Source: Hyphomicrobium sp. (GTDB taxonomy: Bacteria; Pseudomonadota; Alphaproteobacteria; Rhizobiales; Hyphomicrobiaceae). Taken from it: a DNA stretch of 64,000 nt. The stretch covers positions 1-64,000 of the forward strand of contig JASBSU010000009.1 of the NCBI GenBank assembly GCA_030148725.1, written 5' to 3'. Within the stretch, counting starts at the first letter, position 1. Each line of letters starts with the position of its first letter. Positions 17,454 through 26,043 of this stretch are shown piece after piece. The notes under the pieces are model-generated. The model ran no database searches and was not told where the DNA came from. It saw nothing but the letters and a program-made list of their open reading frames with translations. The translations under genes were made by a program, and so were the position numbers.

Positions 17454-18161
17454 TCAAAGGCCGGCGATCTCTCGCAGATCGCCGGCTTTTATTTTGCCGG
17501 TGTGCAGCGCCGTCGCGACGAGCACGCCCGAAGCGCCGACCTCGTGCAGGATCTCGACGTCGCCTCGGTCGCGCACACCACCAGCTGCGTAGACGCGGCG
17601 CCCGTTGGCTCTTGAAACGATATCCGCGACGCGCGCGATGTCCGGTCCCTCGCCGGCACCGACTCTCGCCAGCGTCATGACGATGACGTTGTCAGGCCAG
17701 CGGTCCGGCTCATCGAGCAGCTCGCTGGGACCCATAAAATCCGTTCCCCGGAAATCGAGCGACAGCACGTAGCGATCCGGAGGCAGAGTGCCGAGCGCTT
17801 CGACGTCGCTTGCGCCGACCATCGTCTCAGAACCAATCACAGGGACCTCGCGGCTGGCGTGGTCGATCACCAGCGCGGTATCGACCGGTCTCAGACCAGC
17901 ATCGACCCAGACTCGCACGCCTGTCAGCTCCGTGCCCAGCGCGGCAGCAAGCTGCACGTTGGCGCCACGCCCCTCGATCGCGTCGAGATCCGCGACGTAG
18001 AGGATGGGGAAGGTAAACAGCGCTGCATAACCGCGAGCCACGGCCACCGGATCGGACCCGTCGGCCAGTGGTGTGACCAAGGGTTTGTAGGCCGCACGGT
18101 CACCGCGCGCAGCCGCTACCACCACGCCGTGCCGCACGTCAATGACCGGGATGATGTCCAT
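17454..18161 (-). CDS. HisA/HisF-family protein of the H4MPT/methylofuran cluster
   Basis: 235-residue TIM-barrel protein related to HisA. It begins MDIIPVIDVRHGVVVAAARG and has phosphate-binding pieces YAAGGVRDRGDVEIL and GASGVLVATALHTGKI. The start is chosen by the GGAGG site and the HisA-like beginning. No histidine genes are near, while methanofuran-type and H4MPT genes surround it, so a role in cofactor synthesis is more likely than histidine synthesis. The reaction is unknown. It is divergent from the next gene with a 70-base gap. Confidence 0.8.
   Translation of the reverse strand: MDIIPVIDVRHGVVVAAARGDRAAYKPLVTPLADGSDPVAVARGYAALFTFPILYVADLDAIEGRGANVQLAAALGTELTGVRVWVDAGLRPVDTALVIDHASREVPVIGSETMVGASDVEALGTLPPDRYVLSLDFRGTDFMGPSELLDEPDRWPDNVIVMTLARVGAGEGPDIARVADIVSRANGRRVYAAGGVRDRGDVEILHEVGASGVLVATALHTGKIKAGDLREIAGL
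17460..17495 (+). terminator. Rho-independent terminator for fae, inside the end of the opposing gene
   Basis: Perfect 11-bp stem GCCGGCGATCT / AGATCGCCGGC with loop CTCGC, followed by TTTTATTTT. The hairpin also encodes the last codons of the leftward HisA-like gene. Confidence 0.85.
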
Positions 18162-18231
18162 GCTTGCCTCCGCTTCGCCTCCATGTAACACGGCGCAGCG
18201 TGCGCAGAACCTTCGCGCAGGAGCATGAATA

Positions 18232-19257
18232 ATGGCCGTCACGGCAGGCTATGACGTCGGGGGAGCGCACCTCAAGATCGCGCTGGCGGAAAATGGCCGC
18301 ACCATTGCCGTCCGCCAGATTCCATGCGCGCTGTGGCGTGGACTGGACCATCTCGACGACGCATTCGCAAACGCAGCCGATCTGATTGGCAGGAGCGCGA
18401 CGCACGCCGTCACCATGACCGGCGAACTCTGCGAACTGTTCGCCAACCGCCACTCAGGCGTCGACGCCATTCTGGAGCGCCTCGAATCCCTGCTTGGCCC
18501 GGATATCAGCGTCTGGATGGGAATGCGGGGATTAGGCAGCCTCGACGCTGCGCGCGCTGACCCGATGAGCGTCGCATCGACCAACTTCCTCGCCAGCGCC
18601 GCGCTCATAGCAAAGCGACTGCCAAACGCGCTACTCGTCGACATGGGCTCGACGACCACGGACATCGTTCCGGTGCGCGAAGGCAAGATCGCCGCGCGCG
18701 GACTGACGGACGGCGACCGCCTGCGATCGGGAGAACTCGTCTATACCGGCCTGACCCGCGCCGACGTGAGCAGCGTCAGCCACCGCGGCGTGCTCAACGG
18801 ATATGAGCAACGCTTGGCCGCCGGCGGCTTCGCCAACATGGCGGATGTGCGCCGCATACTTCGCACACTGCCCGACGATGTCGATCAGCACGCAACGCTC
18901 GATGGCCGCGGAACGTCCGTTGAAGAAAGCGTCGAACGCTTTGCCCGGTGCTTTGGCCGCGACGCTGCCGACGCCCCCCTCGTCGAATGGCAAGCGGCCG
19001 CCCGTGACATCGCAGACCGCCAGATGCGCGAAATCAGCGCGGCCGTGGAAGAAGTCGCTCATGCCGCTGGCCTACCAAGGAACGCGCCTGTCGTCGTGGC
19101 GGGTATCGGGGCGCAGGAAATCGCGTATCTGGCGGAGCGTCTCGATCGCTCTCACCATGCATTCGCCGACGTCGCAAAAACCACCGAAGACAGCCGCGAA
19201 TGGGCCACCCGCTGCGCTCCGGCTGTGGCACTCGCCGTGCTGTCATCAGCTGACTGA
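18232..19257 (+). CDS. MfnF-like hydantoinase/oxoprolinase-family protein
   Basis: 341-residue ASKHA-fold protein. It begins YDVGGAHLKIALAENG, has a second phosphate loop LLVDMGSTTTDIVPV at about residue 135, and VVVAGIGAQEIAYLA near the end. The archaeal homolog MfnF condenses the aminomethylfuran diphosphate with glutamyl-tyramine in methanofuran synthesis. With mfnB- and mfnE-like genes nearby, the same step in methylofuran synthesis is the best reading. It is transcribed away from the HisA-like gene. Confidence 0.82.
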   Translation: MAVTAGYDVGGAHLKIALAENGRTIAVRQIPCALWRGLDHLDDAFANAADLIGRSATHAVTMTGELCELFANRHSGVDAILERLESLLGPDISVWMGMRGLGSLDAARADPMSVASTNFLASAALIAKRLPNALLVDMGSTTTDIVPVREGKIAARGLTDGDRLRSGELVYTGLTRADVSSVSHRGVLNGYEQRLAAGGFANMADVRRILRTLPDDVDQHATLDGRGTSVEESVERFARCFGRDAADAPLVEWQAAARDIADRQMREISAAVEEVAHAAGLPRNAPVVVAGIGAQEIAYLAERLDRSHHAFADVAKTTEDSREWATRCAPAVALAVLSSAD

Positions 19258-19449
19258 TGTTCAGCCTCGCGCCGACAAACCGCCGAGCTCGGAAAAACAC
19301 CGCTTTGCGCGCGTAGCACCAAACAATCTATTTTCATAAAATACCTATCGCGCCGCTATCATGGCGTTCTAGTTTTCAATGTTCGGTTTCTGCGGTTCAT
19401 TCAATTATTTTGCGGTCGGCGCCGCGCCAGGCAATTGGAGAGAAAAAAG

Positions 19450-19623
19450 ATGCTTGCCGGCAATTCTATCGGCGACGGCACGACGCAACATGCCACGGCA
19501 GAATATCTTGCCGACCTCATTCTGCAGCTGCAGCGGCTCGCCAATGCATCAGGACAGTACGAGCTAGCGCGCCTGCTCGACCTCGCTCGCCTTGAGGCGC
19601 GTAGGAACCAATCGGAAAACTGA
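19450..19623 (+). CDS. Small helical protein of an alphaproteobacterial type
   Basis: 57-residue acidic-to-basic helical protein beginning MLAGNSIGDG, with core AEYLADLILQLQRLANASG followed by LARLLDLARLEARR. This pattern (YxADxLxxLxxLAxxxGxxxLAxLLxxAxxEA) resembles short conserved proteins common in alphaproteobacteria whose role is not known. The GGAGA site eight bases ahead of the ATG supports a real gene. It stands alone between the MfnF-like and DUF447 genes. Confidence 0.6.
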   Translation: MLAGNSIGDGTTQHATAEYLADLILQLQRLANASGQYELARLLDLARLEARRNQSEN

Positions 19624-19741
19624 CAAACACCGTCCAGCACTTCGCAAGCGCGGGCCCCGCCGCCGAAGTGGATTTCGTCACACGCTTGCCGTTAGCGGCG
19701 AGGGGCGTGCGCGCGCACACGCGCGTCCACTCGAGCGGATC

Positions 19742-20308
19742 CTAGCTCGGCCGGCTCCGCCAGGCCTCGATCTTCTCCATCAGCCACCCCCACGCTTCTT
19801 CCTCACGCGGACCGCCTGTCTTCGAGATCGCGATCTCGAGATACTTCAGCTCGTTGTCGATTTTCTCGGGCGGCAGCATCGACAGCCGCGTAACAAGCAC
19901 CGCGCATTCGAGCACCGCCGCCTGCGCACGGTTGAAACCTTCCCACGGCCGATGGCTCACCGCCTGAACCAGCTTGCAAGAAAAACGCGGGCGCTGCGGA
20001 TCGTCGGTCAGCTTCTCCACCGCCAGCTCCCAATGCGATACCGCATCGGCGAGACGCACACCTTGCACCATGTCCGCGGCAACAGTCGGCCATGTCTTTC
20101 GACCAGTCACGCAGCCGGCGAACACGCGCACGTCGTCTGTGTGGCTTGCCACCGCAAACGGCACCTCGCTGAGGTTGTCCAGCGTACGCGAGGGACGGAA
20201 CGGCGCAATCACCCAGCCGCTGCCCTCCGCGATCAGCCCGAGCGGCGCAATATGTGCCTCACCCTTCGCGTTGATCGTCGTCACGATCGTTTCGACGATA
20301 CGCGGCAT
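19742..20308 (-). CDS. DUF447 family protein of the H4MPT/methylofuran cluster
   Basis: 188-residue protein with a flavin-reductase-like split barrel beginning MPRIVETIVTTINAKGEAHI, with APFRPSRTLDNLSEVPFAV, and a helical tail KYLEIAISKTGG. DUF447 proteins co-occur with H4MPT in archaea and methylotrophs, but no reaction is known to me. A flavin cofactor is likely from the fold. It is the last gene of the long leftward operon. Its start overlaps the end of the DHPS-like gene by 50 bases. Confidence 0.78.
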   Translation of the reverse strand: MPRIVETIVTTINAKGEAHIAPLGLIAEGSGWVIAPFRPSRTLDNLSEVPFAVASHTDDVRVFAGCVTGRKTWPTVAADMVQGVRLADAVSHWELAVEKLTDDPQRPRFSCKLVQAVSHRPWEGFNRAQAAVLECAVLVTRLSMLPPEKIDNELKYLEIAISKTGGPREEEAWGWLMEKIEAWRSRPS

Positions 20309-21710
20309 CTTTCTTCTCCTGGCGGGCAGCTTTCAGCGTCGCCCCTTCCGGAGCATGCTGCGTGAGATCTTCCGATTTGCGATCGGCAGCGACACCCCAA
20401 TCGAGCGGCGTATCCTGCGCATATCGCTTGCCGAGCGCGCGAGCAATCTCGGCCTTGGCGAGCTCATAGCCGAGATAGAACGCGTGCGCACCGTCCTGCT
20501 CGACGCCGAGCTGATCGAAGAGCTGGAAGGGATCTTCCGCAACGTGATGCCCTTCGCGGTTGTAGATGTGCAGCCCGTCCGTCGCGGCCTCGATGCGGTA
20601 GTTCGCATCGCGGATCTCTTTCGCCTTGGCTTCGATCTGCTCCGGCGTATCGGGATAGGGACGCAGCTCGTGCAGTGACAACAGCCCCGCGTCATAACCT
20701 TTCGGCAGGTTGCCATCCTCGCGAGCCCGATACATCAGGCGCCGCGCCGCGTCGTGCTCTTCCACCGTGCGCCGTGTGTGCGGCGATACCTGCACGATCA
20801 GCACGTTGCGAATCTGCAGCTCCGTGCAGATGCCGATCAGCATCGCCGTGACGCCCTGACTGTCGGCATCCGTCAGCTCGGTCAGATTGCCTGTGCCCAT
20901 CAGGATTTCGACTTCGGGGCGCGCGCGCCGAAGCTGGGCGTAGCGCTCGAGCGAGGTCATGAACCCGAAATTGATCGGATCGAGCACCGGATCGGCGATA
21001 TGCGGAATGCCTTTGGCCTTGCAGGCATCGATCGCCCGCAAGAGCGAGTCGAGATCGCCATGCGGCTTCGGCAGCAGGATCGGAACGCACGACGTACCAT
21101 CGATGGCATCGAGATTGCTCTCATCGAGGCTGAGCACGTAATCAGCCCCCGCCTGCGCGCCGCGCCGAAGCTCCTCGACGTCACCGGAATCGACGCTCAC
21201 CTTGAAGCCTGCGCGCTTCAACGCAACGACCGTTTCTTCAAGATGCGGAAACTTGACGTCGGGCTGGCAGCCGATGTCGACCACATCAGCACCCTTCCCG
21301 ATCAGCTCGCTTCCCTTGGCGACCAGCGCCTCGACGGAAAAGCCCGGCGCATCCACGATCTCGGCGAATATCCGCACGTCCTGCTTCGAGAGATCGGGGG
21401 GCCCACCGCTCTTCCCGAAGTACTGCGGCAGGTCGATGATCTCGTCAGGACCGCGCTCGAACGGCACACCGTAATGCTCGGCGAGGTGAGCCAGGTTCAT
21501 GCGCGAGCGGCCCGGCACGATCACGCGATCTGCGTCGAGCGGCTCCTTGAGCCGGTTGCGCACGATGTTCTCTGTCATCAGCGCCGCAACCTTGATCCCG
21601 AGGTTGGCGATGCGCCACGAACCGTTCGGCAGCCCCATGGCCGCAACGGTCTCAGCGAGCCGCGACTCCGCGAGACGTCCGGTCAGAAACAACAGCCTTT
21701 TATCAGCCAT
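20259..21710 (-). CDS. Dihydropteroate synthase-like protein
   Basis: 483-residue protein. An N-terminal domain (about 1-140; FLTGRLAESRLAETVAAMG, IVPGRSRMNLAHLAEHYGVP in part) precedes a DHPS-like TIM barrel with GADVVDIGCQPD, FKVSVDSGD and MGTGNLTELTDADS. A C-terminal extension follows. The pattern matches the H4MPT-linked dihydropteroate synthase relatives, not folate FolP. The likely step joins a pterin to the beta-RFAP product, but this is inferred. mfnE-like lies 42 bases upstream. Confidence 0.82.
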   Translation of the reverse strand: MADKRLLFLTGRLAESRLAETVAAMGLPNGSWRIANLGIKVAALMTENIVRNRLKEPLDADRVIVPGRSRMNLAHLAEHYGVPFERGPDEIIDLPQYFGKSGGPPDLSKQDVRIFAEIVDAPGFSVEALVAKGSELIGKGADVVDIGCQPDVKFPHLEETVVALKRAGFKVSVDSGDVEELRRGAQAGADYVLSLDESNLDAIDGTSCVPILLPKPHGDLDSLLRAIDACKAKGIPHIADPVLDPINFGFMTSLERYAQLRRARPEVEILMGTGNLTELTDADSQGVTAMLIGICTELQIRNVLIVQVSPHTRRTVEEHDAARRLMYRAREDGNLPKGYDAGLLSLHELRPYPDTPEQIEAKAKEIRDANYRIEAATDGLHIYNREGHHVAEDPFQLFDQLGVEQDGAHAFYLGYELAKAEIARALGKRYAQDTPLDWGVAADRKSEDLTQHAPEGATLKAARQEKKDAAYRRNDRDDDQREG

Positions 21711-21752
21711 GACAGCCGTGCCTCGGCGAGTCCGCCCGCAGACGGAAGCAGG

Positions 21753-22400
21753 TTATCTCCGGCGCGCGATAGCACGCTTGGCCGGTTCGCGTCGACCGGC
21801 ACGACGAAGCGAGCCCAGAAGTTGTGCCAGTTCGGCGTCGCCCCCCACCCCGAGCACCCGCCAGGAGAGCCCGGCACGGGCAACGATTTCCGCAAACATC
21901 GGATCGACGATCTTCTTGCGAACCAGCTGCGCGGGCGTGTCGCTGGCGTTAACGCGGCAGGACTTCACGAGCACCAGAGGCGCCCCGCCCAGCCGTTCTG
22001 CCAATCGTGCAGCCAGCGCATCCGAGGTCGTCCGCCAATCGGCACTAATGGTCTCATCACCCTCCGAGAGCTTCAGCGGCAGCCAAACCGGAATGCGGCT
22101 CTGCGACAGCGCTTTGCGTACGCCAGCAAGCGTTTCGACGGGGTCGAGACGCGTGTGCATCGAGGCCAGCATCATGCCCGACTGATGCATCGCCAGCAGC
22201 GCCATACGGTGCGCCGTCATCTCGGCGAGGTGATGCTTCTTATAAGCTGCACGGACCGCATCCGCGAATGTCCCGCCACCCGGCACCAGCACGCAGGAGC
22301 GGCGCGACGCACCAACGATTTTAAGGACCGATGCCAGCCGGCGCCCCTCCGCGAGGCTGCCCCCCAGCTTGACGACGATGGGACTGCCCGAGCCGGTCAC
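21753..22400 (-). CDS. Amino-acid-kinase-fold protein, MfnE-like
   Basis: 215-residue kinase of the aspartokinase fold, beginning IVVKLGGSLAEGRRLASVL, with LVPGGGTFADAVRAAY and LAARLGGAPLVLVKS-type elements. The archaeal MfnE phosphorylates [5-(aminomethyl)furan-3-yl]methyl phosphate to the diphosphate in methanofuran synthesis. Partners mfnB (same operon) and the MfnF-like gene (18232) make the same role in methylofuran synthesis likely. The start overlaps the folB-like stop by four bases. The C-terminus is arginine-rich. Confidence 0.82.
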   Translation of the reverse strand: MTGSGSPIVVKLGGSLAEGRRLASVLKIVGASRRSCVLVPGGGTFADAVRAAYKKHHLAEMTAHRMALLAMHQSGMMLASMHTRLDPVETLAGVRKALSQSRIPVWLPLKLSEGDETISADWRTTSDALAARLAERLGGAPLVLVKSCRVNASDTPAQLVRKKIVDPMFAEIVARAGLSWRVLGVGGDAELAQLLGSLRRAGRREPAKRAIARRR

Positions 22401-22789
22401 GTCGCGCGCGGCCGCACGATCTCGACGCCCACGGAGTCAGGTCCGCGCTCGAGCTTCTCGACCCGCACCAGAACCGAGACAATGCGTTTGTCGGCAAGGC
22501 AGCGATCGGCGATCGTTGCCGCGAGCGTTTCGACGAGATCGACATGCCCACCGGAAACGATGGCCTTCACCGCTTTGATGATGTCGTCGTACGAGGGCAC
22601 CTCATCGAGGTTGTCGCCCTTCGGTGACACGCCGGCAGCCACAGAGGCTTCGATCGTGAAGCGAACCTGCTGGGTAATGCCGCGCTCTTCATCATAGGCG
22701 CCGATTGCCACGGGAAGCACGAGACCGCGCACGAAGATGCGGTCGAGGACAAGGCCGTCATTACGGCCCGAAATGTTTTTATCGGTCAT
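22397..22789 (-). CDS. Dihydroneopterin aldolase (FolB family)
   Basis: 130-residue T-fold protein with LDRIFVRGLVLPVAIGAYDEER, VPSYDDIIKAVKAIVSGGHVDLVETLA (cited in part) and LVRVEKLERGPDSVGVEIVR. These match FolB, which cleaves dihydroneopterin to 6-hydroxymethyl-dihydropterin. The start at 22789 gives a four-base overlap with mfnB; a longer frame lacks family features. Its place among methylofuran and DHPS-like genes suggests it feeds pterin into H4MPT, perhaps besides folate. Confidence 0.85.
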   Translation of the reverse strand: MTDKNISGRNDGLVLDRIFVRGLVLPVAIGAYDEERGITQQVRFTIEASVAAGVSPKGDNLDEVPSYDDIIKAVKAIVSGGHVDLVETLAATIADRCLADKRIVSVLVRVEKLERGPDSVGVEIVRPRAT

Positions 22790-23559
22790 GCCACGTCTTT
22801 CGCTGGTCGGGGCGCAATAGCACCCGCCAGCGGCCTGCCGCAAGCGCCAGCGAGTGAGGCTTCGCAAGCAGGGATAATGGATCGGACCGCACGCACGGCC
22901 TCGGCATCGATTTCGGCTGTGCGCTCGCCTTGCCGGCAGAGGCCGCCGCGGAACCCAAGTACGTCTGGGCCGAGCGGCAGAAGCCCTGCCACATGATCGG
23001 CCGTCAGGGATCCGGCGAGCCCCGCGAACATGCCGGCCTCATGCGTCGCCGCCACGAACGCCCGCAATGTCTCTACCGGCAGAATATCCGGCAGCGCACC
23101 GCGACGCTTGTCCGCCGTATCCAGCATCAATCCGGCAAAGCCCGCTTCGCTGGCCGCCTTGATGAGCTCCAGATCAAGGCCCTCATCCGCTAGGAGGACG
23201 CCCACCAGCCATTTTTCGCCGAGATCGAGCGCACCAACGGCCTCGGCCATGCGCCGCCCACCGGCTGCGCTGCTGAGGCCAATCTTGACGATGTCTGCGC
23301 CAGACCCAGCCATCTGCCGCACAGCCGCGACAGTCGCGGCCGCATCGTCAACCGGATCCCCGATGGTGGCACTGACAGAGATGTGTTTTGGCACCGCAGC
23401 ACGGATCGCCGCGACGGTCGCCACCGGCAAGGCCCCGAGCGCTCCCGCATCGGGGTTTTTAGCATCGACGAGATCGGCACCGAGCGATGCGACGAGACGC
23501 GCCTCGCGTTCGTCAGTCACGCTGGCAAGCAGCCTCGCGGATCGGCGCACGTGTTCCAT
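22786..23559 (-). CDS. mfnB: (5-formylfuran-3-yl)methyl phosphate synthase
   Basis: 257-residue TIM-barrel protein of the MfnB family, which joins two glyceraldehyde-3-phosphates to make the furan ring precursor of methanofuran. Visible: LLASVTDEREARLVASLGADLVDAKNPDAGALGALP (cited in part; lysine in DAKNP is the Schiff-base type residue), VSATIGDP, GADIVKIGL, MLDTADKRRGALPDILP and GFRGGLC. It starts 15 bases after the ABC ATPase stop and overlaps folB by four bases. Its presence argues that this organism makes its own methylofuran. Confidence 0.9.
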   Translation of the reverse strand: MEHVRRSARLLASVTDEREARLVASLGADLVDAKNPDAGALGALPVATVAAIRAAVPKHISVSATIGDPVDDAAATVAAVRQMAGSGADIVKIGLSSAAGGRRMAEAVGALDLGEKWLVGVLLADEGLDLELIKAASEAGFAGLMLDTADKRRGALPDILPVETLRAFVAATHEAGMFAGLAGSLTADHVAGLLPLGPDVLGFRGGLCRQGERTAEIDAEAVRAVRSIIPACEASLAGACGRPLAGAIAPRPAKDVA

Positions 23560-23574
23560 TAACTTTGATGAGAT

Positions 23575-24303
23575 CTATGCTTCGCCGAAGATGCGCCGCT
23601 GCTCCTCCCGCACCTTTTCGCGGTTGGATCGGTCGGCCACGGACAGCCGAACCGGGACGTCCTCGGCAATAGTTGCAGGTCCGGGCGACAGACGCAAGAT
23701 GCGGGTCCCGAGCATCACGGATTCGGTCCTGTCATGCGTCACGAACAGGACCGTCGTCGGACGCCGCGACCATAATTCCACGAGCAATTCGCGTAAGTCG
23801 TGGGCCGTCGGGTCGTCGAGCGAAACGAAGGGCTCGTCCATCAACAGGATATCCGGCTCCAGCACGAAGGCGCGCGCCAGCGCCACGCGCCGCTGCATGC
23901 CGAGCGAGATCATCTCGGGGTACGCGTTCGCCGCATCGGTCAGTCCGACGCGCCGCAGTAGCTCGGGGATGTTGGCGAGCCGCGGGTCATTATCGGGCAG
24001 CACAAGGGCGATGTTCTCTTGGACGGTCCGCCAGGGCAGCAGCCGCGGCGACTGGAATACGAAAGCCAGCGTCGGAGCGTCACCGCCGAATTTCACGTCG
24101 CCGACATAGTCGCGGTCGAGGCCCGCAACGATGTTGAGCATCGTCGATTTGCCCCCACCCGACGGCCCGGTGATGATGACGAACGATCCCGGATCGACCG
24201 AGAAGGCAATATTCTTCAGCACATGGTTCGCTGGGCGGTCGGCGACCGCAGGAAACACTTTCTCGTGGATCTTCACCGACAGGGCAGGACTCACCGGCGC
24301 CAT
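23575..24303 (-). CDS. ABC transporter ATPase (nitrate/taurine-type importer)
   Basis: 242-residue ABC ATPase. Walker A GPSGGGKST, Q-loop VFQSPRLLPWRTV, a signature replaced by SLGMQRRVALARAF, Walker B ILLMDEPF and switch THDRTE are all visible. The SLGMQRR signature departs from the usual LSGGQ, as in some SsuB/TauB relatives. The start at 24303 lies inside the permease gene end (13-base overlap). It powers the importer with the permease at 24291-25070 and the binding protein at 25054-26043, and is followed closely by mfnB. Confidence 0.9.
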   Translation of the reverse strand: MAPVSPALSVKIHEKVFPAVADRPANHVLKNIAFSVDPGSFVIITGPSGGGKSTMLNIVAGLDRDYVGDVKFGGDAPTLAFVFQSPRLLPWRTVQENIALVLPDNDPRLANIPELLRRVGLTDAANAYPEMISLGMQRRVALARAFVLEPDILLMDEPFVSLDDPTAHDLRELLVELWSRRPTTVLFVTHDRTESVMLGTRILRLSPGPATIAEDVPVRLSVADRSNREKVREEQRRIFGEA

Positions 24304-25070
24304 TTGTTGGCCCTCGCGATGAGCGGCTGGAGAATGGCCAGCTCGATGATCTGTACGACGACGATGAATGCCAACGCGTATGCAAGGATCATCGGTACAT
24401 CGAACAGCTGGAATGCGATGTTGAGCTGATGCCCGACGCCATCCGACCGCCCGAAGGCTTCGACGACCAGCACGATCTTCCACACGAGCGCCAGTCCCGA
24501 ACGAGCGGCAGCCGCGAAGAACGGCGCCAACTGCGGCAGCGTCACGTGGCGCAGCGTCTTCCACCAACCGAAGCGGTAGATGTGCGCCATCTCGTTGAGG
24601 TCTTTGGAGAGGCTGCGCGCACCCTCGCGCATCGTGACGGCGACGTTGGGGATCTTGTTGATTGCCACCGCAGTGATCGCTGCGACTTCCGTCAATCCGA
24701 ACCAGATATAGCAGAGGACGATGACGACCAGCGCTGGCAAGTTGAGAAAGAAGATCAGCCAGGTGTCGAAAAACCGGTCAGCCTTCTTATAGCGCCCCAA
24801 AGCCAGCCCAATCGCCGAGCCGATGAACATCGCCACGACGAAGCTGAACGCAACGCGCGTCAGCGTCGCGGCGATGTTGCCCCAAAGCTCACCGGCCCGC
24901 GCTTCGCGGACCATCACATCGAACACGGTTGCCGGACCGGGTAGATAGCGGCTCTGGGCGATAAGCGCGGAAATCTCCCACAGCGCGCCGAGCGCGAGCA
25001 GCGAGATCAACGACCAGCCAAGGCGCCCGACCTTGAAGCCGCGTGCCTGAGCGTTAGGTGCCTGCCGCAT
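24291..25070 (-). CDS. ABC transporter permease (nitrate/taurine-type)
   Basis: 259-residue inner membrane permease with about six hydrophobic segments. The cytoplasmic coupling loop carries EMAHIYRFGWWKTLRHVTLPQLAPFF, the EAA motif of SsuC/TauC-like permeases (cited in part). It overlaps the binding-protein gene by 17 bases and the ATPase gene by 13. The substrate cannot be read from the sequence. Confidence 0.9.
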   Translation of the reverse strand: MRQAPNAQARGFKVGRLGWSLISLLALGALWEISALIAQSRYLPGPATVFDVMVREARAGELWGNIAATLTRVAFSFVVAMFIGSAIGLALGRYKKADRFFDTWLIFFLNLPALVVIVLCYIWFGLTEVAAITAVAINKIPNVAVTMREGARSLSKDLNEMAHIYRFGWWKTLRHVTLPQLAPFFAAAARSGLALVWKIVLVVEAFGRSDGVGHQLNIAFQLFDVPMILAYALAFIVVVQIIELAILQPLIARANKWRR

Positions 25071-26043
25071 GGAAGAGCTTTGGATCGAATTGCGTATCGC
25101 TACCGAGTATCTGCGGACCGCCGACGTCGACGAGGATATGCGTCAGCTTCTCGGCAGAGCGCGTTTCCGCACCGGTCCAAGGCTTCGGAATACCCGCGCG
25201 GTAATAGCTCTTGATGGCTGCAAACTCGCCGTCGCTTTCCGGGCGCACCAGATGACGGACACGGTCCCACGCTGCATCCGACGTCGCGAGCACCGCGTTG
25301 CCCTGCTCCACTGCCGTTAGGAAAGCAGCGATCTCGCCGGTCTTCTTCGCTTCCGTCTCCTCGCGCCAGATGAAGCCGACGAGTGAAGGCACGGGATCGA
25401 TACCGAGCGCCTTCAGCACATCGTCCATCTCCAGCACGGTGCGATAGTTGTCGCCCTGCATGCGCGCTGCGTAGGTCCAGAAGTTCAGAACCGCATCGAG
25501 ACGTCCCGAGCGCGTCTCCTCGGTGATGAGAGGAGCCGCGCCGTACGACGGCAGCGCAAGCTGAGCGATGTCCGTGCCCAGCGTATCCTTCGAATAGGCG
25601 CGCAACAGCAGCCAGCTTTTGTCGATGGCGCCTCCCGCGACTCCGAGCCGTTTGCCCTTCAGATCGGCCAGCGTCTTGACCGGCGAATCCGGCGCAACCA
25701 GCACGGCTCCCAGCGCCGACGAGTAAGGCGCGAACTTGACGAGTTCACCGAGCGCTCGCTGGCGCAGCGCCCACGGCCAGTCGCTGACGATGACGTCCGC
25801 CTCGCCCGAAAGCAGCGCCACAGGACCGGCCTGATTGGTGGCCACCTCGACAACAATGATCTGGAGACCAAGTTTGTCGGCGATACCCTCGGCGCGGATC
25901 GTTTCAAGGAGCCAGCTGAACGAACCGAACTTCAGCGAGGCCACGCGCAGCGACCCGGCCGCGCTGGCGCTCGACATCGGGAGCGTCAAACCTCCCAGCG
26001 CCAATCCACCCCCGGCAAGCAACAACTGGCGACGGTCGATCAT
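25054..26043 (-). CDS. ABC transporter substrate-binding protein (NMT1/SsuA-like)
   Basis: 329-residue periplasmic binding protein. It begins MIDRRQLLLAGGGLALGG, a twin-arginine-like start with only one clear Arg pair, ending in an SASAAGSLR cleavage region. VASLKFGSFSWLLETI, GEADVIVSDWPW and LKGKRLGVAGGAIDKSW resemble the NMT1/SsuA group. Such proteins bind sulfonates, nitrate, thiamine precursors or aromatics. Coupling to methylofuran genes suggests a cofactor precursor or related compound. Start chosen for the ATGA overlap with the DUF2380 gene. Confidence 0.85.
   Translation of the reverse strand: MIDRRQLLLAGGGLALGGLTLPMSSASAAGSLRVASLKFGSFSWLLETIRAEGIADKLGLQIIVVEVATNQAGPVALLSGEADVIVSDWPWALRQRALGELVKFAPYSSALGAVLVAPDSPVKTLADLKGKRLGVAGGAIDKSWLLLRAYSKDTLGTDIAQLALPSYGAAPLITEETRSGRLDAVLNFWTYAARMQGDNYRTVLEMDDVLKALGIDPVPSLVGFIWREETEAKKTGEIAAFLTAVEQGNAVLATSDAAWDRVRHLVRPESDGEFAAIKSYYRAGIPKPWTGAETRSAEKLTHILVDVGGPQILGSDTQFDPKLFHAAGT

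Noticed and set aside
20754-22697. Plus-strand open frame of 647 codons
   Set aside because: Antisense of the DHPS-like, MfnE-like and FolB genes; the product is low-complexity and matches no family pattern.
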